Part shown: positions 1 to 11,538 of the stretch, piece after piece | Numbering within the stretch: the first letter of the stretch is position 1 | How the letters are laid out: the number at the start of each line of letters is the position of its first letter | Assembly (NCBI GenBank): GCA_015501585.1 | Contig: JADNRY010000278.1 | Location: 1 to 64,000, forward strand | Length of the DNA: 64,000 bases | Source: Rhodocollybia butyracea | Taxonomy: Eukaryota > Basidiomycota > Agaricomycetes > Agaricales > Omphalotaceae | Reading direction: 5' to 3' | The notes under the pieces: generated by a model | Seen by the model: the letters and a program-made list of their open reading frames with translations, nothing else | What the model was told of the DNA's origin: nothing | Databases searched by the model: none | Program-made: the position numbers and the translations under genes

Positions 1-93
1 CATACAATTTTAACATAATCTTACTACCTTCACACAGGTTCAACATAATTTTACTACTTCCACCAAAATTTATGTTGATTTGCAGGCAGTGAC

Positions 94-121
94 AGGAACA
101 ACCAGATGGTGTTGGCCATCC
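94..121 (+). pseudogene. CIA1 (CIAO1) gene fragment, left piece
   Basis: About 27 bp immediately left of the first copia element (acaggaacaaccagatg) match exon 2 of the intact CIA1 gene of this window near 54,293. The match resumes on the other side of the element at 4823. The piece belongs to a decayed, non-functional copy of the WD40 gene. The boundary on the left is not sharp. Confidence 0.6.
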
Positions 122-322
122 TATTGTGATACTAGGCTATGAAAGTAGAGAATATTGTTATTATTAGTGCACTCCTCGAGAGAGCTTATATACCTAAGTA
201 CAATGTATCTAGAATGTTCTACATACTTCGAGTACTACTTACAAAGATAGAGGATATGATGAGTAAGCAAGTACGGAACATGAGAGTATGATCCGGAAGT
301 ATGATGTCATCAATCCGCAACA
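122..322 (-). repeat. 3' LTR of copia copy 1
   Basis: A 201-bp direct repeat of 4622-4822. Differences are at 171 (A versus G at 4671) and 312 (A versus G at 4812); both are CpG in the right copy and CpA here. Confidence 0.92.
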
Positions 323-334
323 CTCCCCCTCAAG
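323..334 (-). other. Polypurine tract of copia copy 1
   Basis: ctccccctcaag on the plus strand reads CTTGAGGGGGAG directly upstream of the 3' LTR on the minus strand. This is the expected place and composition for the plus-strand primer. The same tract is found in copy 2 (11532-11544). Confidence 0.75.
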
Positions 335-3300
335 CTCGAGCCATCCCAAGAAGTCCAACTAGATGCTCGTGCTTGTAACGGTCAACTCCCTTTGTAAGGA
401 TATCTGCCGTATTGTCTTCCGATGCGCAGTAGGTGACTGATACCTTGTTAGAGGTAATGTTCTCTCGTATAAAATGGTGCCGGATATCTATGTGCTTGGA
501 ATGAGCATGAAATCCGGAGTTCTGAGCAAATGAGATAGCACTGTGGTTGTCAACAGAGATATCGAGAGGGTGATCAAGGGATAAGCCAAGTTCAGAGAAA
601 ATGGTACGAAGCCATAGGGCTTCACGTGTGGCAACAGACAATGCCATGTATTCAGCTTCCATGCTGGAGAGTGCAACTGTTGGCTGTTTCTTGGATCCCC
701 AAGTAATTGCTCCCCTGCAAATGTGGAGACATACCCGGAAACAGATTTCCGGTCATCAACACTGTTTCCCCAGTCTGCATCACTAAAGATGAGAAGTTCA
801 CCATCATTAGATATAATAAATCTAATTCCAAGTGTCAGAGTTCCTTTGAGGTAACGAAGAACTCGTTTGGCGGCAGTGAGGTGAATGGGTCCAGGATTCA
901 TGTTGAATTGTGAGAGTGTTTGGACTGCAAAGGAAATGTCAGGGCGAGTCATGATTGCAGCAAACATTAGTGAGCCAATGATATTCTGGTAAACGGCTTT
1001 GATTTCTGGATGTGATTCATCATCCGGGAGTTTTGTGAGTTTAACATGAGTATCCATAGGTGAATGGACAGGGTTGCAATCTGTCATCCCAAATCGTTCT
1101 AGGATCCGGGTGAGGTACTGTGTTTGTGTGATAATGATAGAGGTAGAATTTCGATGAATTTCCATACCCAATAGTTGGCGTAATTCACCTAATTTCTGGA
1201 TCGAGAATTCAGAGGAGAGTTCGGATTCTATCTCTGACATAAGTTTGTCACTGGATGTGAAGATAGACATATCATCCACATGAACTGCAATGATAATAAT
1301 TCCTTCATCAGATCTCCGTATGTAGACACACTGGTCTGACAGGAGACGGGTGAAGTTAAGTTTCTTGAAGCTTGAGTCAAGGGTTAAGTTCCAAACCCTG
1401 CCGGCTTGCTCCAAGCCATAAAGTGACCTTTCGAGTTTGCATACTCGAGTTGTTCCATCTGCGTAGCCTTCAGGCTGTAGCATATATATGTCTTCATTGA
1501 GTTTACCATTGAGGTAAGCTCCAATGACATCGACTACATGAGCTTTGAGGTTGTAGCGAGCTGCAAGTGCGATGAGCAGTCTGACAGTCTCCATGTGCAC
1601 TACTGGCGCGAAGGTTTCATCATAATCAATGCCTGGGATCTGAGAAAATCCTTTGGCAACTAGGCGGGCCTTGTGGCGAGTGATATTCCCTTTATCATCA
1701 CGCTTGACTCGAAATACCCATTTATTGGCAATAGGAGTTCTATCTGCTGGACATGATGTGAGCTTGTAAGTATCAAGCTGATTGAGTTGTGCAATTTCGG
1801 CATCCATTGCTTCCTTCCACTTTGGCCAATCAGGGCGTGACTTTGCCTCAGCAATAGTGAGTGGTTCATTAGCCAATGGATCTTGCATTGCAGCAAAGGC
1901 AAATGCTGCAGTGTCTGGCTCTGAGTTAGGGTCAATGGTAGGTACCCTAGTTTTCCATGCATCTGGCTTCTGAGGTGAGCGTGAATCTGGATTGTGCAAG
2001 AGCCTGTGATTGATAGGAGTGGATTTAGCAGATCTGGGAATAGAGGATCTGAGTGGAGGTGCTGGTTTGGGTAAATTGGGGACAGGTGGCTGAGTAGCCT
2101 CTGGTGCCGAAACTGGTTCAGATGGAGGGTCAGGTGTTTCCATAGGTTCTTCTGTGTTGTTACCATGTGTTGGCAACTTGGACTGAGGTGTTTTGATTTT
2201 TTCTGCTGTATTCTGCTCCCCCTCAAGTGCCGACACAGGGATATCTGATGACTCGGATTTGGGATTTTCGTCAAATCCAAAAATAATGTTTCGTGAAGTC
2301 TGAATTTTCCGGGACTCCGGGTTGTAATAGCGCCATGCGCGGGATTCGTCGGAAAGTCCAGTGAAGTGGAATGGGCGAGATTTTGATGTAAGTTTCTGAT
2401 TTTGACCATCCTGGCGGAGTACCCAACATTTACTGCCAAATTCTCGCAAAGTGCTGGCATCTGGTTTCCTCTTCCAGAATGCCTCATCTGGAGTAATATA
2501 TTCCTCCAATGCTCGTGTTGGTGAGCGATTCTTCAGGTAGATAGCATAAGCTACTGCCTCTGGCCACAAAAATAGTGGTAAGTTGTATTCTGCAAGCATA
2601 GCTCTTGCATGCTCTATGATGGTCCGGTTGAGCCTTTCTCCATTTTGTTGGGGTGAGTGTGCAGCGGTGTATTCACAGCGAATACCTTGTGATGAAAGGT
2701 ATTGTTTGACTTTGCCTGAAATATACTCCCCACCATTGTCAAAGCGGAATGCTTTACAGTGTTTGCCAGTTTGGGTGAATATGTAGGCAACATAATGTTT
2801 GATCTTGTCCTCCACCTCGGATTTCTGTTTCATAAAGTAGATTACTGTACGGCGGGATGCGCCATCAGTAAATGACACGAAGTATCTTTCTTGATTGATA
2901 CCAGTGGTACGTGCAGGTCCCCAAACATCAGTGAAAGTCATTTCACCAATTTCTGTGTATTTCCTTTTGGCTTCAGGAGGAAATGGTTGCACATGCTGCT
3001 TGGCACGTGTGCAGGCTTCACACTCAAAGGTAAGTGGACTGTCATGATCAACTACCATGCCAGTGACCATGCCTTTGTCCTTGAGTAGTTTGATAGACTT
3101 TGGTGTAATATGACCAAAGGCTTTGTGCCATTCCTTCCAGGATCGAGCAGCAGGCTGTGAGGGGAATGCAAGAGTGGGTCTAGGTGCCAAAGAAGTAGGC
3201 TTAGAGGGAGGAGATCCAGTGGGTGATTTACTACTAGGTGATGACCTAGTTGAGCTGTGAGTGACTGTGATGGCAAATAACTTGCCAATGCGCTTCCCAC

Positions 3301-4519
3301 GTATTATTTCGTGTGGTGAAGGTCCTGGGGTGTAAACAGATGCATACTTATCTGTGAATTTGACTGTGAAACCAGCTTGGGTAATGCATCCAACACTGAT
3401 TAGATTGAAAGGTGCCTCAGGCACATGCAAAGCATTCTTCAATGTAATATTGAAGGCATGTTTGCCCAGGTGGCTGGCAATGGTTGCTGAGCCTTGTCCA
3501 ATGACTGGTGTACTGCCAAACCCTTTGACAGTGTGACCAGGTGTTTCAACATAAGCAGAGAAATAGGATTTATTGCGAATAATGTGCTTGGTACAGGCAG
3601 AGTCTATTAACCATGTATCAGGAGGTAAATCTTTATCTCCTGAGTATTGACTCATGAATGCAAAATTAGCGTCGGAATTGATAGCGGGTGACTCTTCCTG
3701 TGTGACGTGAGCACGGTTTGGGTTCTGGGAGCGGTTCCGCAAGGAACGCTGGTAGTTCTGCTTCTTCTGCTGTGGCGTGTATGTTTTTCCGGCGGCGGCA
3801 TCGCGGCATTCATTCTGGAAGTGCCCGATCCGGCCGCAATTATGACAGCCTTGATTTGATGGAAATGTAGTGCCGTGAGACTGCCGTTTGAATCTGTTGG
3901 CGGCAAGCGCAACATCATCAGAGTTCGGCTTGGCATGCTGGGTGCGGGATTGTTCTAAAATCCGCGCCACGAGCTTGTTGGAGTCGGAGAGGGAAGTGGT
4001 GTCGATTCCCTGAATAAAATTGTTCCATGAGTCTGGGAGTGAAGTAAGCAGTGTAATAGAAAATTCGTCATCAGTCAATTTAGAATTGAGACTGGCGAGT
4101 TCTTTTCTATATCGGGTCATGGTTTTAATATGCTCCGAAATATCTTCTCCATCCTGGCATTGTGCACGGAATAGCTTTCGTCGAGCTATAACAATGCCGA
4201 TAGGTCCTTGGGGCTGGTACATGTTGTCTAGAGTGCTCCATGCACTGTGTGATGTCCCGGCATCAGAAATATATACAAGCGGGTCGTCGCCAACCCTGAG
4301 TCAGATGGCGGAAAGTGCTTGTCGGTCCTTCTTGGCCCAAGCTAAGACTGTGGGGTCTGAGTCGGGTGCATTTGGTTTAGTGGCCGTGCCGAGGGCATAA
4401 TCCTCGAGGCCTAAATCGGTGAGTATGTCGAGCATTTTAATTTTCCAGGTGGAGTAATTTTCAACACCTGAAAGATGCTGAATACGGTACGCGCTGCCGG
4501 CGGCTGATGAGTCTGACAT
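330..4519 (-). pseudogene. Copia copy 1 gag-pol polyprotein, one nonsense codon and one frameshift
   Basis: The frame opens with a gag segment (4519-4304), meets a TGA at 4303-4301, and continues in the same frame to about 715. Seen in order: gag, CCHC zinc knuckle (CHNCGRIGHFQNEC), aspartic protease (DSACTKHI), integrase with an HHCC-type region, DVWGP and DNGGEY, RT (KARLVAKGFSQ; HVDD catalytic box), then RNase H. The RNase H part (662-330) is in another frame. The switch falls at the C run 711-715, where one base appears to be missing. The integrase QNG-ER motif lacks two residues seen in most copia proteins. About 1,390 codons would be usual for a single-ORF copia element. Without both lesions repaired it cannot make a full polyprotein. 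Confidence 0.9.
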
Positions 4520-4608
4520 GTCGTATGTAGACTTGTTGATAAAACGAGATTAGAAGGACGAGAGCGATAAGGAGCCGAGAATATGTGTGTGAGAGATCAG
4601 TCGGGGCC

Positions 4609-4621
4609 GGGGCCCATAACC
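4609..4621 (-). other. Primer-binding-site-like sequence, copia copy 1
   Basis: Immediately inside the 5' LTR the minus strand reads GGTTATGGGCCCC. Copy 2 has GGTTATTGGGCCC at the same place. It is not the usual TGG... complement of a tRNA 3' end. It resembles the complement of the initiator-Met tRNA anticodon arm (GGGCTCATAACC), allowing one G-U pair. That fits the half-tRNA priming known for Drosophila copia; this is an inference. Confidence 0.5.
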
Positions 4622-4822
4622 TATTGTGATACTAGGCTATGAAAGTAGAGAATATTGTTATTATTAGTGCGCTCCTCGAGAGAGCTTATATACCTAAGTA
4701 CAATGTATCTAGAATGTTCTACATACTTCGAGTACTACTTACAAAGATAGAGGATATGATGAGTAAGCAAGTACGGAACATGAGAGTATGATCCGGAAGT
4801 ATGATGTCATCGATCCGCAACA
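4622..4822 (-). repeat. 5' LTR of copia copy 1
   Basis: A 201-bp copy matching 122-322 except at two positions. It is followed by the target duplicate catcc (4823-4827). Confidence 0.92.
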
Positions 4823-4930
4823 CATCCCGGTGTAGGAATGTGAGTCTTTTGGAAGGTTATGCAGTCATGAAATAGAAGGTAAAGGTGCGGCATATTCACG
4901 TAAAGGGACTCTTCTTGCTCGTTGTAGTCG
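4823..4930 (+). pseudogene. CIA1 (CIAO1) gene fragment, right piece
   Basis: Resembles CIA1 exon 2 near 54,320-54,422: gagtctttt(g/t)gaaggt, a degraded middle, then gggactcttcttgctcgttgtagtcg against ggaactcttctcgctagttgtagtcg. It has small indels and no open frame. With 94-121 it shows the target into which copia copy 1 inserted. The resemblance ends abruptly at about 4930. Confidence 0.6.
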
Positions 4931-4933
4931 TTC

Positions 4934-5095
4934 GATCGACGCCTTGGCGCTAAATTACACACCAAAGTTATTAGCGCTAATCAAAGACGTTACGCGTTAC
5001 ACACTTACAGTGTACACACTTACAGTGTACACCAACGACATTGTCTCTCGACTGCTGCCATTCCTTAGAGCGCCTCAGCTGTACATGGGCCATAG
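4934..5095 (+). repeat. Dispersed repeat R1, copy a
   Basis: Similar to 6585-6755. Both begin near (c/t)ttggcgctaaat(t/c)acacac, continue with tta(g/g)(c/t)gc(t/c)aatca, and end with ctctcga(c/t)(t/c)gctgc(c/t)attccttagagcgc. Copy a also has a duplicated ttacacacttacagtg unit. No coding capacity is seen, and the nature of the repeat is unknown. Confidence 0.5.
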
Positions 5096-6584
5096 CTGTT
5101 CTCCAAGTCGCGTCTCTGCCCGGTTCATGGCCAAAAAGTCATCGATACAAATATGGTTCCATCATTCTTGTCTTGATCGGAGCTGGTAATCGTTGTTGTA
5201 TTATGAACACGACGGACTGTTGAAACGTTGATTCCAATAGGGAAAGTGAAGCTGAGTGAGTCCCGTTCCCTTTTCATTTCCGTCTCTCAGTTTGTTGTAG
5301 TATTCGCTGTGATATTTTCCCATTCTTATCTTCATTTATCGTCATGATCCAGCCAAGTCGCTATTTAGAGTCTTCATTGTTGGTCGTTGGTCATTGACCG
5401 GTCATTTCTCACTTCCCGCTTCATTGATATCCCTGGTTTCCTTCTTACCCTTTTGTCTTTCTTTTGATAGATTCTTTCTTGGATCCTAATCTTGTTCTTC
5501 CTTAGATAGGCAGCGACAACCAAAGTCTCATCGCTCCTGGCACAGACCCAGCTTTTCCGATAAGCTCACCTTTTCTGCCTACAACATCCATACATCCGAC
5601 CACACTTATGCAATGCATCCCAGCACACCGGCAGTCTTCCCAAGCTACAAACGGGTGTCTTCATGAACCCAAATTGACGTTGTTCTGCTGCTGCGTCTCG
5701 GGAAGCGGAAGTTGGTACAAGGCGTCAAGAAACCTCTCCAGTTTGAGGGTGTGCAAGAGGTATGCAACGACGAGTCTGGTAAGTTCGAGTTTTGCTTGTT
5801 TACTTTTTCCTTTGCTTGGTGCTCTTCTTCTCACTTTCGGCCCATTCATTTACTGGTCTCGGGGTTCAAACGTTCGGGTCCTGCACTACGTTCCTCGTTT
5901 GCGCCTTCACTTCACTTCATCTTATTTGCGCTTACATTCTTCACTGTCCCGCCCTTCCTTTGGTTTTTTTTTTGCTATAACGGTTTTCTGCGCTCTCTAT
6001 CATTCTCATTCTATTATTGTTGTGAATAGCAATACAAACACTAATCACTTTTCCTTCCGTAGGCCGTCTTCTGTTCCTACTAGTGAAGACCTCTCGAACT
6101 CCTCCCTCGTGGTCGTCATAGCAGCGTAGCTCACTATACACCCCGATCCTTTCCAGATCTGTATGGCAGAAATAAGCTCTTATCGTGCGTACCCTTCGCT
6201 GCAATTGAACCAACTCATGCCGCTCGCGTCTTACTTGCTTTGGAACAGGACAAATGGTGCCCGCGGAATGTCAAGTACACCAATTGACGAATGAAGGAAG
6301 CACGATATGATACCGGAGTTGCACGGGATGAGGGATCGAAGGATTAAGATGGTCCGTGAGGGTATAAGCGGTATCAGGTGGATTGACGGGAAGAGCGTGC
6401 ATGGATGTTCCAACGTTCCGCCTCTATGCGGATGAGGCGTTGGAGCACAATCGAGGATAGTGAGAGGAAATAAACGAACTTGGGGAAGACTTAGTCTGAG
6501 GTGGTACTGTAGGATTTGTGGCCTATCGAAGCTTTTTTTGAGTTCCGTTCACTTACTCCGAACCTGCTCCGAACTCGAATAGAA
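5096..6584. other. No supported gene; AT/CT-rich spacer
   Basis: Several short overlapping frames exist on both strands (for example 5608-6129 plus and 5661-5849 minus). None shows a recognisable domain or a consistent exon structure. Pyrimidine-rich plus-strand stretches around 5400-5480 and 5780-6060 could be promoter or UTR remnants. I see no repeat boundaries here. Confidence 0.4.
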
Positions 6585-6755
6585 AGTCGCTTTGGCGCTA
6601 AATCACACACTGAACTCGTTAGTGCCAATCACAGTCAATCCTTCTCCGGATCCGTTCTTCAATCAAGGCGAGCAGCTAGTAGTTCTGCGACAAAACCAAC
6701 TGCTCTCTCGATCGCTGCTATTCCTTAGAGCGCACCACCTGTACCCAATTCTCTA
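6585..6755 (+). repeat. Dispersed repeat R1, copy b
   Basis: Second copy of the sequence at 4934-5095. It shares the gctttggcgctaaatcacacac start and the cgctgctattccttagagcgc end, with a different middle. Confidence 0.5.
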
Positions 6756-8217
6756 CTCTCTTGTTCTTCGCTGCGTAAAGGGATATCTCTGGGGAGGAAT
6801 ATATGGTATATGGGTTATGATTATATGTTTAAGAGCTTGAGTGCGAGCATATTTGCAGCGGGTTTCATCTCGCCAGTGTCTCGTTGATCATGTGCTTGAA
6901 GCACTACATACCTCAAAAATAATGAAAATGGTCACGATGGTCAGGTATTCCCAAAAAAAGGAAGATCTGGAGACAACTGAGTTTGTAAGATATTTCCGAA
7001 AAAGGAAGGTCCAGGACCACCGCACTCTTTCAGACAGCCAGATATTTCCAAAAAAGGGAAACTCACCACACCATGCTCCATCGGACTGTGACAAGAATGG
7101 CCAATAGGTCCAGAAAAGGAAAATTGTCGCTCCGCGTCAGATGTTAGTCCTCTGGAGTCACGCGTTTCATCTCGTTACTGTCTCCTCGATCATCTACAAA
7201 AACTGTGCAAATCGACACAAGAAAATCACTCAAATTTGCTACTATATAAGGAACAAAATGCCGATGATAGGAAAAAACCCTCGGCACCTGAACACGTCTG
7301 TTTCTTGCAAACTTCACTAGAGTGATGCAGACGTTATGGGTCAAGATATTGATGTCAACACAAGTGAGAAGCAAGAGATGATTAAAAGGGGCTGCGGAAT
7401 GAGGCAACAATTATTCAGTCCCGTCAGGAAGCCCCCATGATGGCAAATTTTCCAAAAGCAGTATAATGGGATGTACTTACGTGTCTTCCGCCGGACATTT
7501 CGGATGTAGACTGACTGCTAGCTATTGGATGAAAGCCATAGTTTTGCAAAAAAAGAACTTCACCATCTATCATCCTTAGGTGAGTGGCCATAGCAGTTTT
7601 GTACCATGAATTTTTGAACTCTAAAGTTGTTACTGAAACGCAGTTGCAGGCCTTTAGCGCTTCCGCACCTGTGGAATGCAATAGTATACATGTCCCTTGC
7701 CTTGTTTGTTTCTATTCCAAAGTCCGTAGAAATGGCTCAATTTAAATAGCTTGGATAAGTCCTTGGGTTCAAGTGGGGGGCGTGTACCTGGTTTATATGA
7801 TGTTTCATTTGGAAGCCTCATGTAGATTACATATACCTATTTTTATGGTGGAGGTGGTGATAGAGTGGAAAGCAACGTTAATGTTTTGGGGCAATTATTG
7901 GCTCAGTGTACCAGTCAATTGTGTTTCAAGTTTGTCATAAGTAAATTTCTAGACGCTGAATCTAACTTAATCTACAGCTGGCTATACTTAGTAAATGCTT
8001 CACCGCTGAGTCCGCATCAACAGGCTGTCTGGGTACTTGTCCTGTCACCTGTGACCTCCCGTTCTTGTACAAAAGGGAACTCAAAGCCAGCCTCTGGATC
8101 TGACTAGTAGGCTCTATCACGGTTGAACTTGGTAAGACCTTAACTCCTTCAATCACCACAAGTATACTGAAGTCCAACTGAAGTCCAAAATTTGAACAGT
8201 AATCAAATTTTAGCCTC
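6756..8217. other. No supported gene; short reiterated purine motif
   Basis: Between 6940 and 7110 a tattcc(a/g)aaaaa(g)gaa motif recurs about four times in degenerate form. Two versions of gtttcatctcg...gtctc(c/g)t(c/t)gatcat occur near 6864 and 7166. The remainder to the caspase start has only small frames without recognisable domains. Confidence 0.35.
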
Positions 8218-10843
8218 ATGTCGGATAACAAACTTCGCACCTTTGACAACCTCTGGGCCCTTGTTATAGGAATTGAAAAGTACGAGAGTATCCCCGGGTA
8301 CAAAAGATTACACGGGCCCGGTGCTGACGTTGAGAGCGTCGAGTATTTCCTATTGGAAGATTTGCATGTTCCTGAAGAGTGTAGAAACAGCGGTCAGTCA
8401 ACACAAGGTCGACAGCATACTCACCTTAGAGTGTAAGGGTGTTTACAGGAGTTAAGAGTGCTTGTTGAGAGCAGAACAAGTGTCCAGACGAATAGTAGGA
8501 TTCTTGGTTATTGTTACAGGAAAATATCTACAGTATTTATACTACAGAATATAATAAACCCTATAACAATGTATGAGTCTACTTGAGTCGTACTGCTAAA
8601 CATAGTGCATATACATGTGCATAATGTACCCTAGAAGATGGAGTCCGTATGGTAATTCTATAGGTAATGTTCATAGGTACTGCAAGGCAGCGTACAAGCT
8701 ATGTATCATAAGACTAATAGCGAATGGCATAATTGACTACATCTATACGAACCTGCGTAGAGGCTGCGTCTAGTGTTTGAGGGTGAGTTTCAACATAGCA
8801 TATATCGACAGTTCATCGATCGTATAGCAAGTGCGTCTAGTCGACTCACATTACTGATTAGATACGACTCATAAGCGGTAATCTAGTTTCAACAAAGAGA
8901 ACGTGCTGACACTACGGGATGGTGACGCGACCCGGGACAAGATCCTTGAAGCCTTCGAAACTCACCTCATAAATAACAAGAAGATTCCTTATGGGTCTGC
9001 TCTGTTATTCTATTATTCTGGGCATGGCGGTCGCCTCACTGCGCCGAAAGGCTGGCCTGTGCTGGAGTCTGTTGGCAGTGATAACACACTCGAGGAAAAG
9101 GTGGAGGTTCTAATTCCAAGTGACTGTGTCCTGGTCAGTGATGAAAACGAGCGTCCTACTGTTCAAACAATTCCCGATAGAACCATAAACTCACTGCTGT
9201 TGAGAATGGCTCAGAAACACGGTGATAATATCACCGTCATTCTCGACTGTTGCTTCGCGGCTCATATGAACCGAATTGGAAAGAGTACGGACACCAGCAG
9301 ACTGAAGATGATCCCGAAAACTCTCCTCCCTAAACTTTTGCCAGAAACAGACGTTGCACTCTGGGGAAGGGATGATGCTACGGTTCGCAACGAGAAAATG
9401 CGTGGCGGAATCGCAAAGTCTCTGCGACGGCTTTTTGGGGATGAGGCTACCAGATCTCATGTCCTGCTCGCTGCATGTTCTAAACATCAACAGGCTTGGA
9501 CCATGCCACGGGCTGTCACTGATGGTACTGGGGAAGGTGCCACCGGGGAAGCTGGGGAGAACGGTTCATTCTTTACCACTTTCCTGTTGCAGGAAATGGA
9601 CAACAGCCTGAAAAGCGAGCATTGGCCAACTTATCCAGAACTTGTGCGAAAAGTACAAGGATGTCTACACCACATGTATATCACTCACAAAGACGACGAA
9701 CAGCCATTGAACCCTCAGGATCCAGAGGCTTCTGGTTGGCTGGTACAACGGCCAATATTCAAACCATTCGAGGAACGGAGGTTTGAGACCACAAGGCTGT
9801 CTGACCAAGCACTGAAAGTGCATGCGGGTCACATTCATGCTGTAGCGCATGATACAGAATTTGCTCTTTTTGATGGAATCCAGTTCAGCAATAAAGAGCT
9901 TGCACGGGGGCTTAGACCGTCTGGCTCCATCTCTGCCATATCCTGCACCATAAACCTTCCAACGTTCATCAATAATTCGCGCACTCTATATGCATCTATT
10001 GTTTCGCCAGGCTCCGGACACCCTTTGAAAATACATGTATCACCAGAAGCTCTTGCAATACTTGGGTCGGTGTCGGGTTGGAATCTCACCAGTGCTGATC
10101 CAGAACCAGATATTATCATTGAGACTAGCGATGATAATTTATTGATCAGGCGGCTGGATAGATTCCTGCACAAATCACCAGCTGAAGAGCTACTTATATA
10201 CAAATCCCAGATCCCAGCACTTCGACAGAGTCTTGATAAAATAGCTCTATTTAATTTCCATCTTCATCATCAGCCAGTTGGCTCATCTCGACCCTATTGT
10301 CACGAGATGCCCGGGGTGGTACCGGCGGTAGAGGTTAGCATTGGGGCGTTTCAAGGGAAAGCATCTCGTGATAATATGATGAAGGTTGAAGAGGCTATGT
10401 TCTGCCCCTGTACTCGGAACGAGAGCACTGGAAATAAAGAAATTTGGGTTACTTCTCACAAGAAGTACGGAATTGTCATAAAAAATAACACCCCAGATCA
10501 GCTCTTCTTTGTGATGGTCTTCTTTGACCCTTACGACTACTCCATGATGGTTTGGTACCAGCCAACCAACAACAAGGCTTATGTCCCAGGGGGTGGGACA
10601 TTGCAACTTGGGCAAAGTTCCGAGATGGCTGAGATGCTGGAGTTTGACCAATCCCGGGATCCGGATGTTGGATTTATGAAGATCTATATCAGCCACAGTT
10701 ACATTGACCTCCAATCTTTGAAGCAGGATGGATTTGAGGCAAGCACAGTAAGAGGGCATTCAATGCAACTTGAAGATCAGTTGGTAGGGGAAGAATGGGA
10801 TTGCCTCTGTTTTACAGTCATTTGTACGAGCAAGACCGGGTAA
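8218..10843 (+). pseudogene. Caspase-like (peptidase C14, metacaspase-type) gene split by a solo LTR
   Basis: The first 54 codons (8218-8379) carry the start of a C14 fold (ALVIGIEKYESIPG; GPGADVESVEYFL). After the inserted LTR the frame resumes at 8900 and runs 647 codons to 10843, giving about 701 residues. The catalytic-His region is FYYSGHGG (His codon near 9023), and the Cys region is ILDCCFAAH (near 9248). The usual DCCHSG is altered to DCCFAA, so activity is doubtful even without the insertion. The long C-terminal part (about 400 residues) has no motif I recognise. Removing the LTR and one AAGAG copy restores the frame exactly. No in-frame GT-AG splice can remove the insert, so the gene is probably dead as it stands. 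Members of this family are abundant in Agaricomycetes. Confidence 0.8.
8380..8894. mobile_element. Solo LTR (515 bp) inside the caspase gene
   Basis: Begins TGTAGAAAC and ends GTTTCAACA, imperfect inverted ends of the TG...CA type. It is flanked by the 5-bp direct repeat AAGAG (8375-8379 and 8895-8899). It contains no ORF and has no partner copy in this window. This is the expected product of LTR-LTR recombination of an LTR retrotransposon whose family is unknown. Confidence 0.85.
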
Positions 10844-10959
10844 TTGTTGAGGGCGCAAAATGGGTGGTCTTTGAGATGCTGTGGATGCCACTGATGTTTC
10901 CCCTCAGATGCATCAGTGTGCTTGTCACGACGGAAGGTCCACATTCTTTGAATTATCCT
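10844..10959. other. Spacer after the caspase stop
   Basis: A short frame (10795-11088, plus) crosses this stretch but overlaps the caspase 3' end in another frame and has no recognisable domain. It leads directly into the CHS5-derived duplicate. Confidence 0.35.
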
Positions 10960-11083
10960 GAAGGGAATGATGAGCTTAAGCTATATAGACATATTGTGGA
11001 TGATTCAGCATATCTTAGTACCACTACCGCACGCGTTGTATTGTTCGTCACAGAGATAATTGTGCAGTGTCCTGAGCATTATC
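10960..11083 (-). pseudogene. Duplicate of the CHS5 downstream region, left piece
   Basis: Matches 52,022-52,150 downstream of the intact CHS5 (shared: atcttagtaccact, then gtgcagtgtcctgagc(a/g)ttatc). It is interrupted at 11084 by copia copy 2 and resumes at 16704. The target duplicate ttatc (11079-11083) lies at the junction. Confidence 0.75.
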
Positions 11084-11531
11084 TGTAAGAGCTAACGAAG
11101 TATGCAGTAAGCTACAGCTCAGAGATAAGAGAACACTCTGTATTGATAAATACCTAACGAAGTATGCAGTAAGCTACAGCTATGGACCTCGTCAGTAAAA
11201 GTAAGTATAAAGGAAGTAAGTAGGCTCACCTCAGAGATAAGAGAACACTCTGAGGGGAGCCGATACGAAGTATCTACGAATATAAGTAAAAGATACGCGG
11301 CCTCCGCAGGCGGTGCGGAAATACGAATAGGCTATGAAACAAGGTACAAACATATGATAGTGCATGTTTAAGGATAGGATCAAGAAATATACCGCAGGAT
11401 GAGACGCTTTGTGGAGTAATGGCCCGAAATACCTAGTCCGGCACTCGGAAAGTCCAATCCTAGTGATCAATCCCGATGATGTCACTGCATTTATGGAAAA
11501 TCGCGTGACGTCATAAGAATCAATTCCAACA
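11084..11531 (-). repeat. 3' LTR of copia copy 2
   Basis: 448 bp, matching 16256-16703 with four substitutions. It contains an internal duplication: gaagtatgcagtaagctaca occurs at about 11097 and 11159, and cagagataagagaacactct at about 11119 and 11233. Confidence 0.92.
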
Positions 11532-11538
11532 CTCCCCC

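Larger units (their letters stand above)
117..4827 (-). mobile_element. Ty1/copia LTR retrotransposon, copy 1, with 5-bp target duplication
   Basis: The element proper is 122-4822, on the minus strand. It has two 201-bp LTRs (122-322 and 4622-4822) that differ at only two sites, a purine tract next to the 3' LTR (323-334, read GAGGGGGAG on the minus strand), and a tRNA-related primer site next to the 5' LTR (about 4609-4621). The direct repeat catcc flanks it (117-121 and 4823-4827). The LTR termini are TGTTG...CAATA on the minus strand. The order protease, integrase, RT, RNase H identifies Ty1/copia (Pseudoviridae type). About 1% LTR divergence implies a recent insertion. It is now defective (see the gag-pol entry) and lies within a CIA1 fragment. 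Confidence 0.93.

Noticed and set aside
5608..6129. 173-codon plus-strand ORF
   Set aside because: Low-complexity pyrimidine-rich DNA gives Ser/Leu/Phe runs in several frames on both strands; no homology or splice logic.
8380..8894. The caspase interruption as an intron
   Set aside because: It has LTR-like inverted ends and a 5-bp direct repeat, and GT-AG pairs at the junction do not keep the frame.
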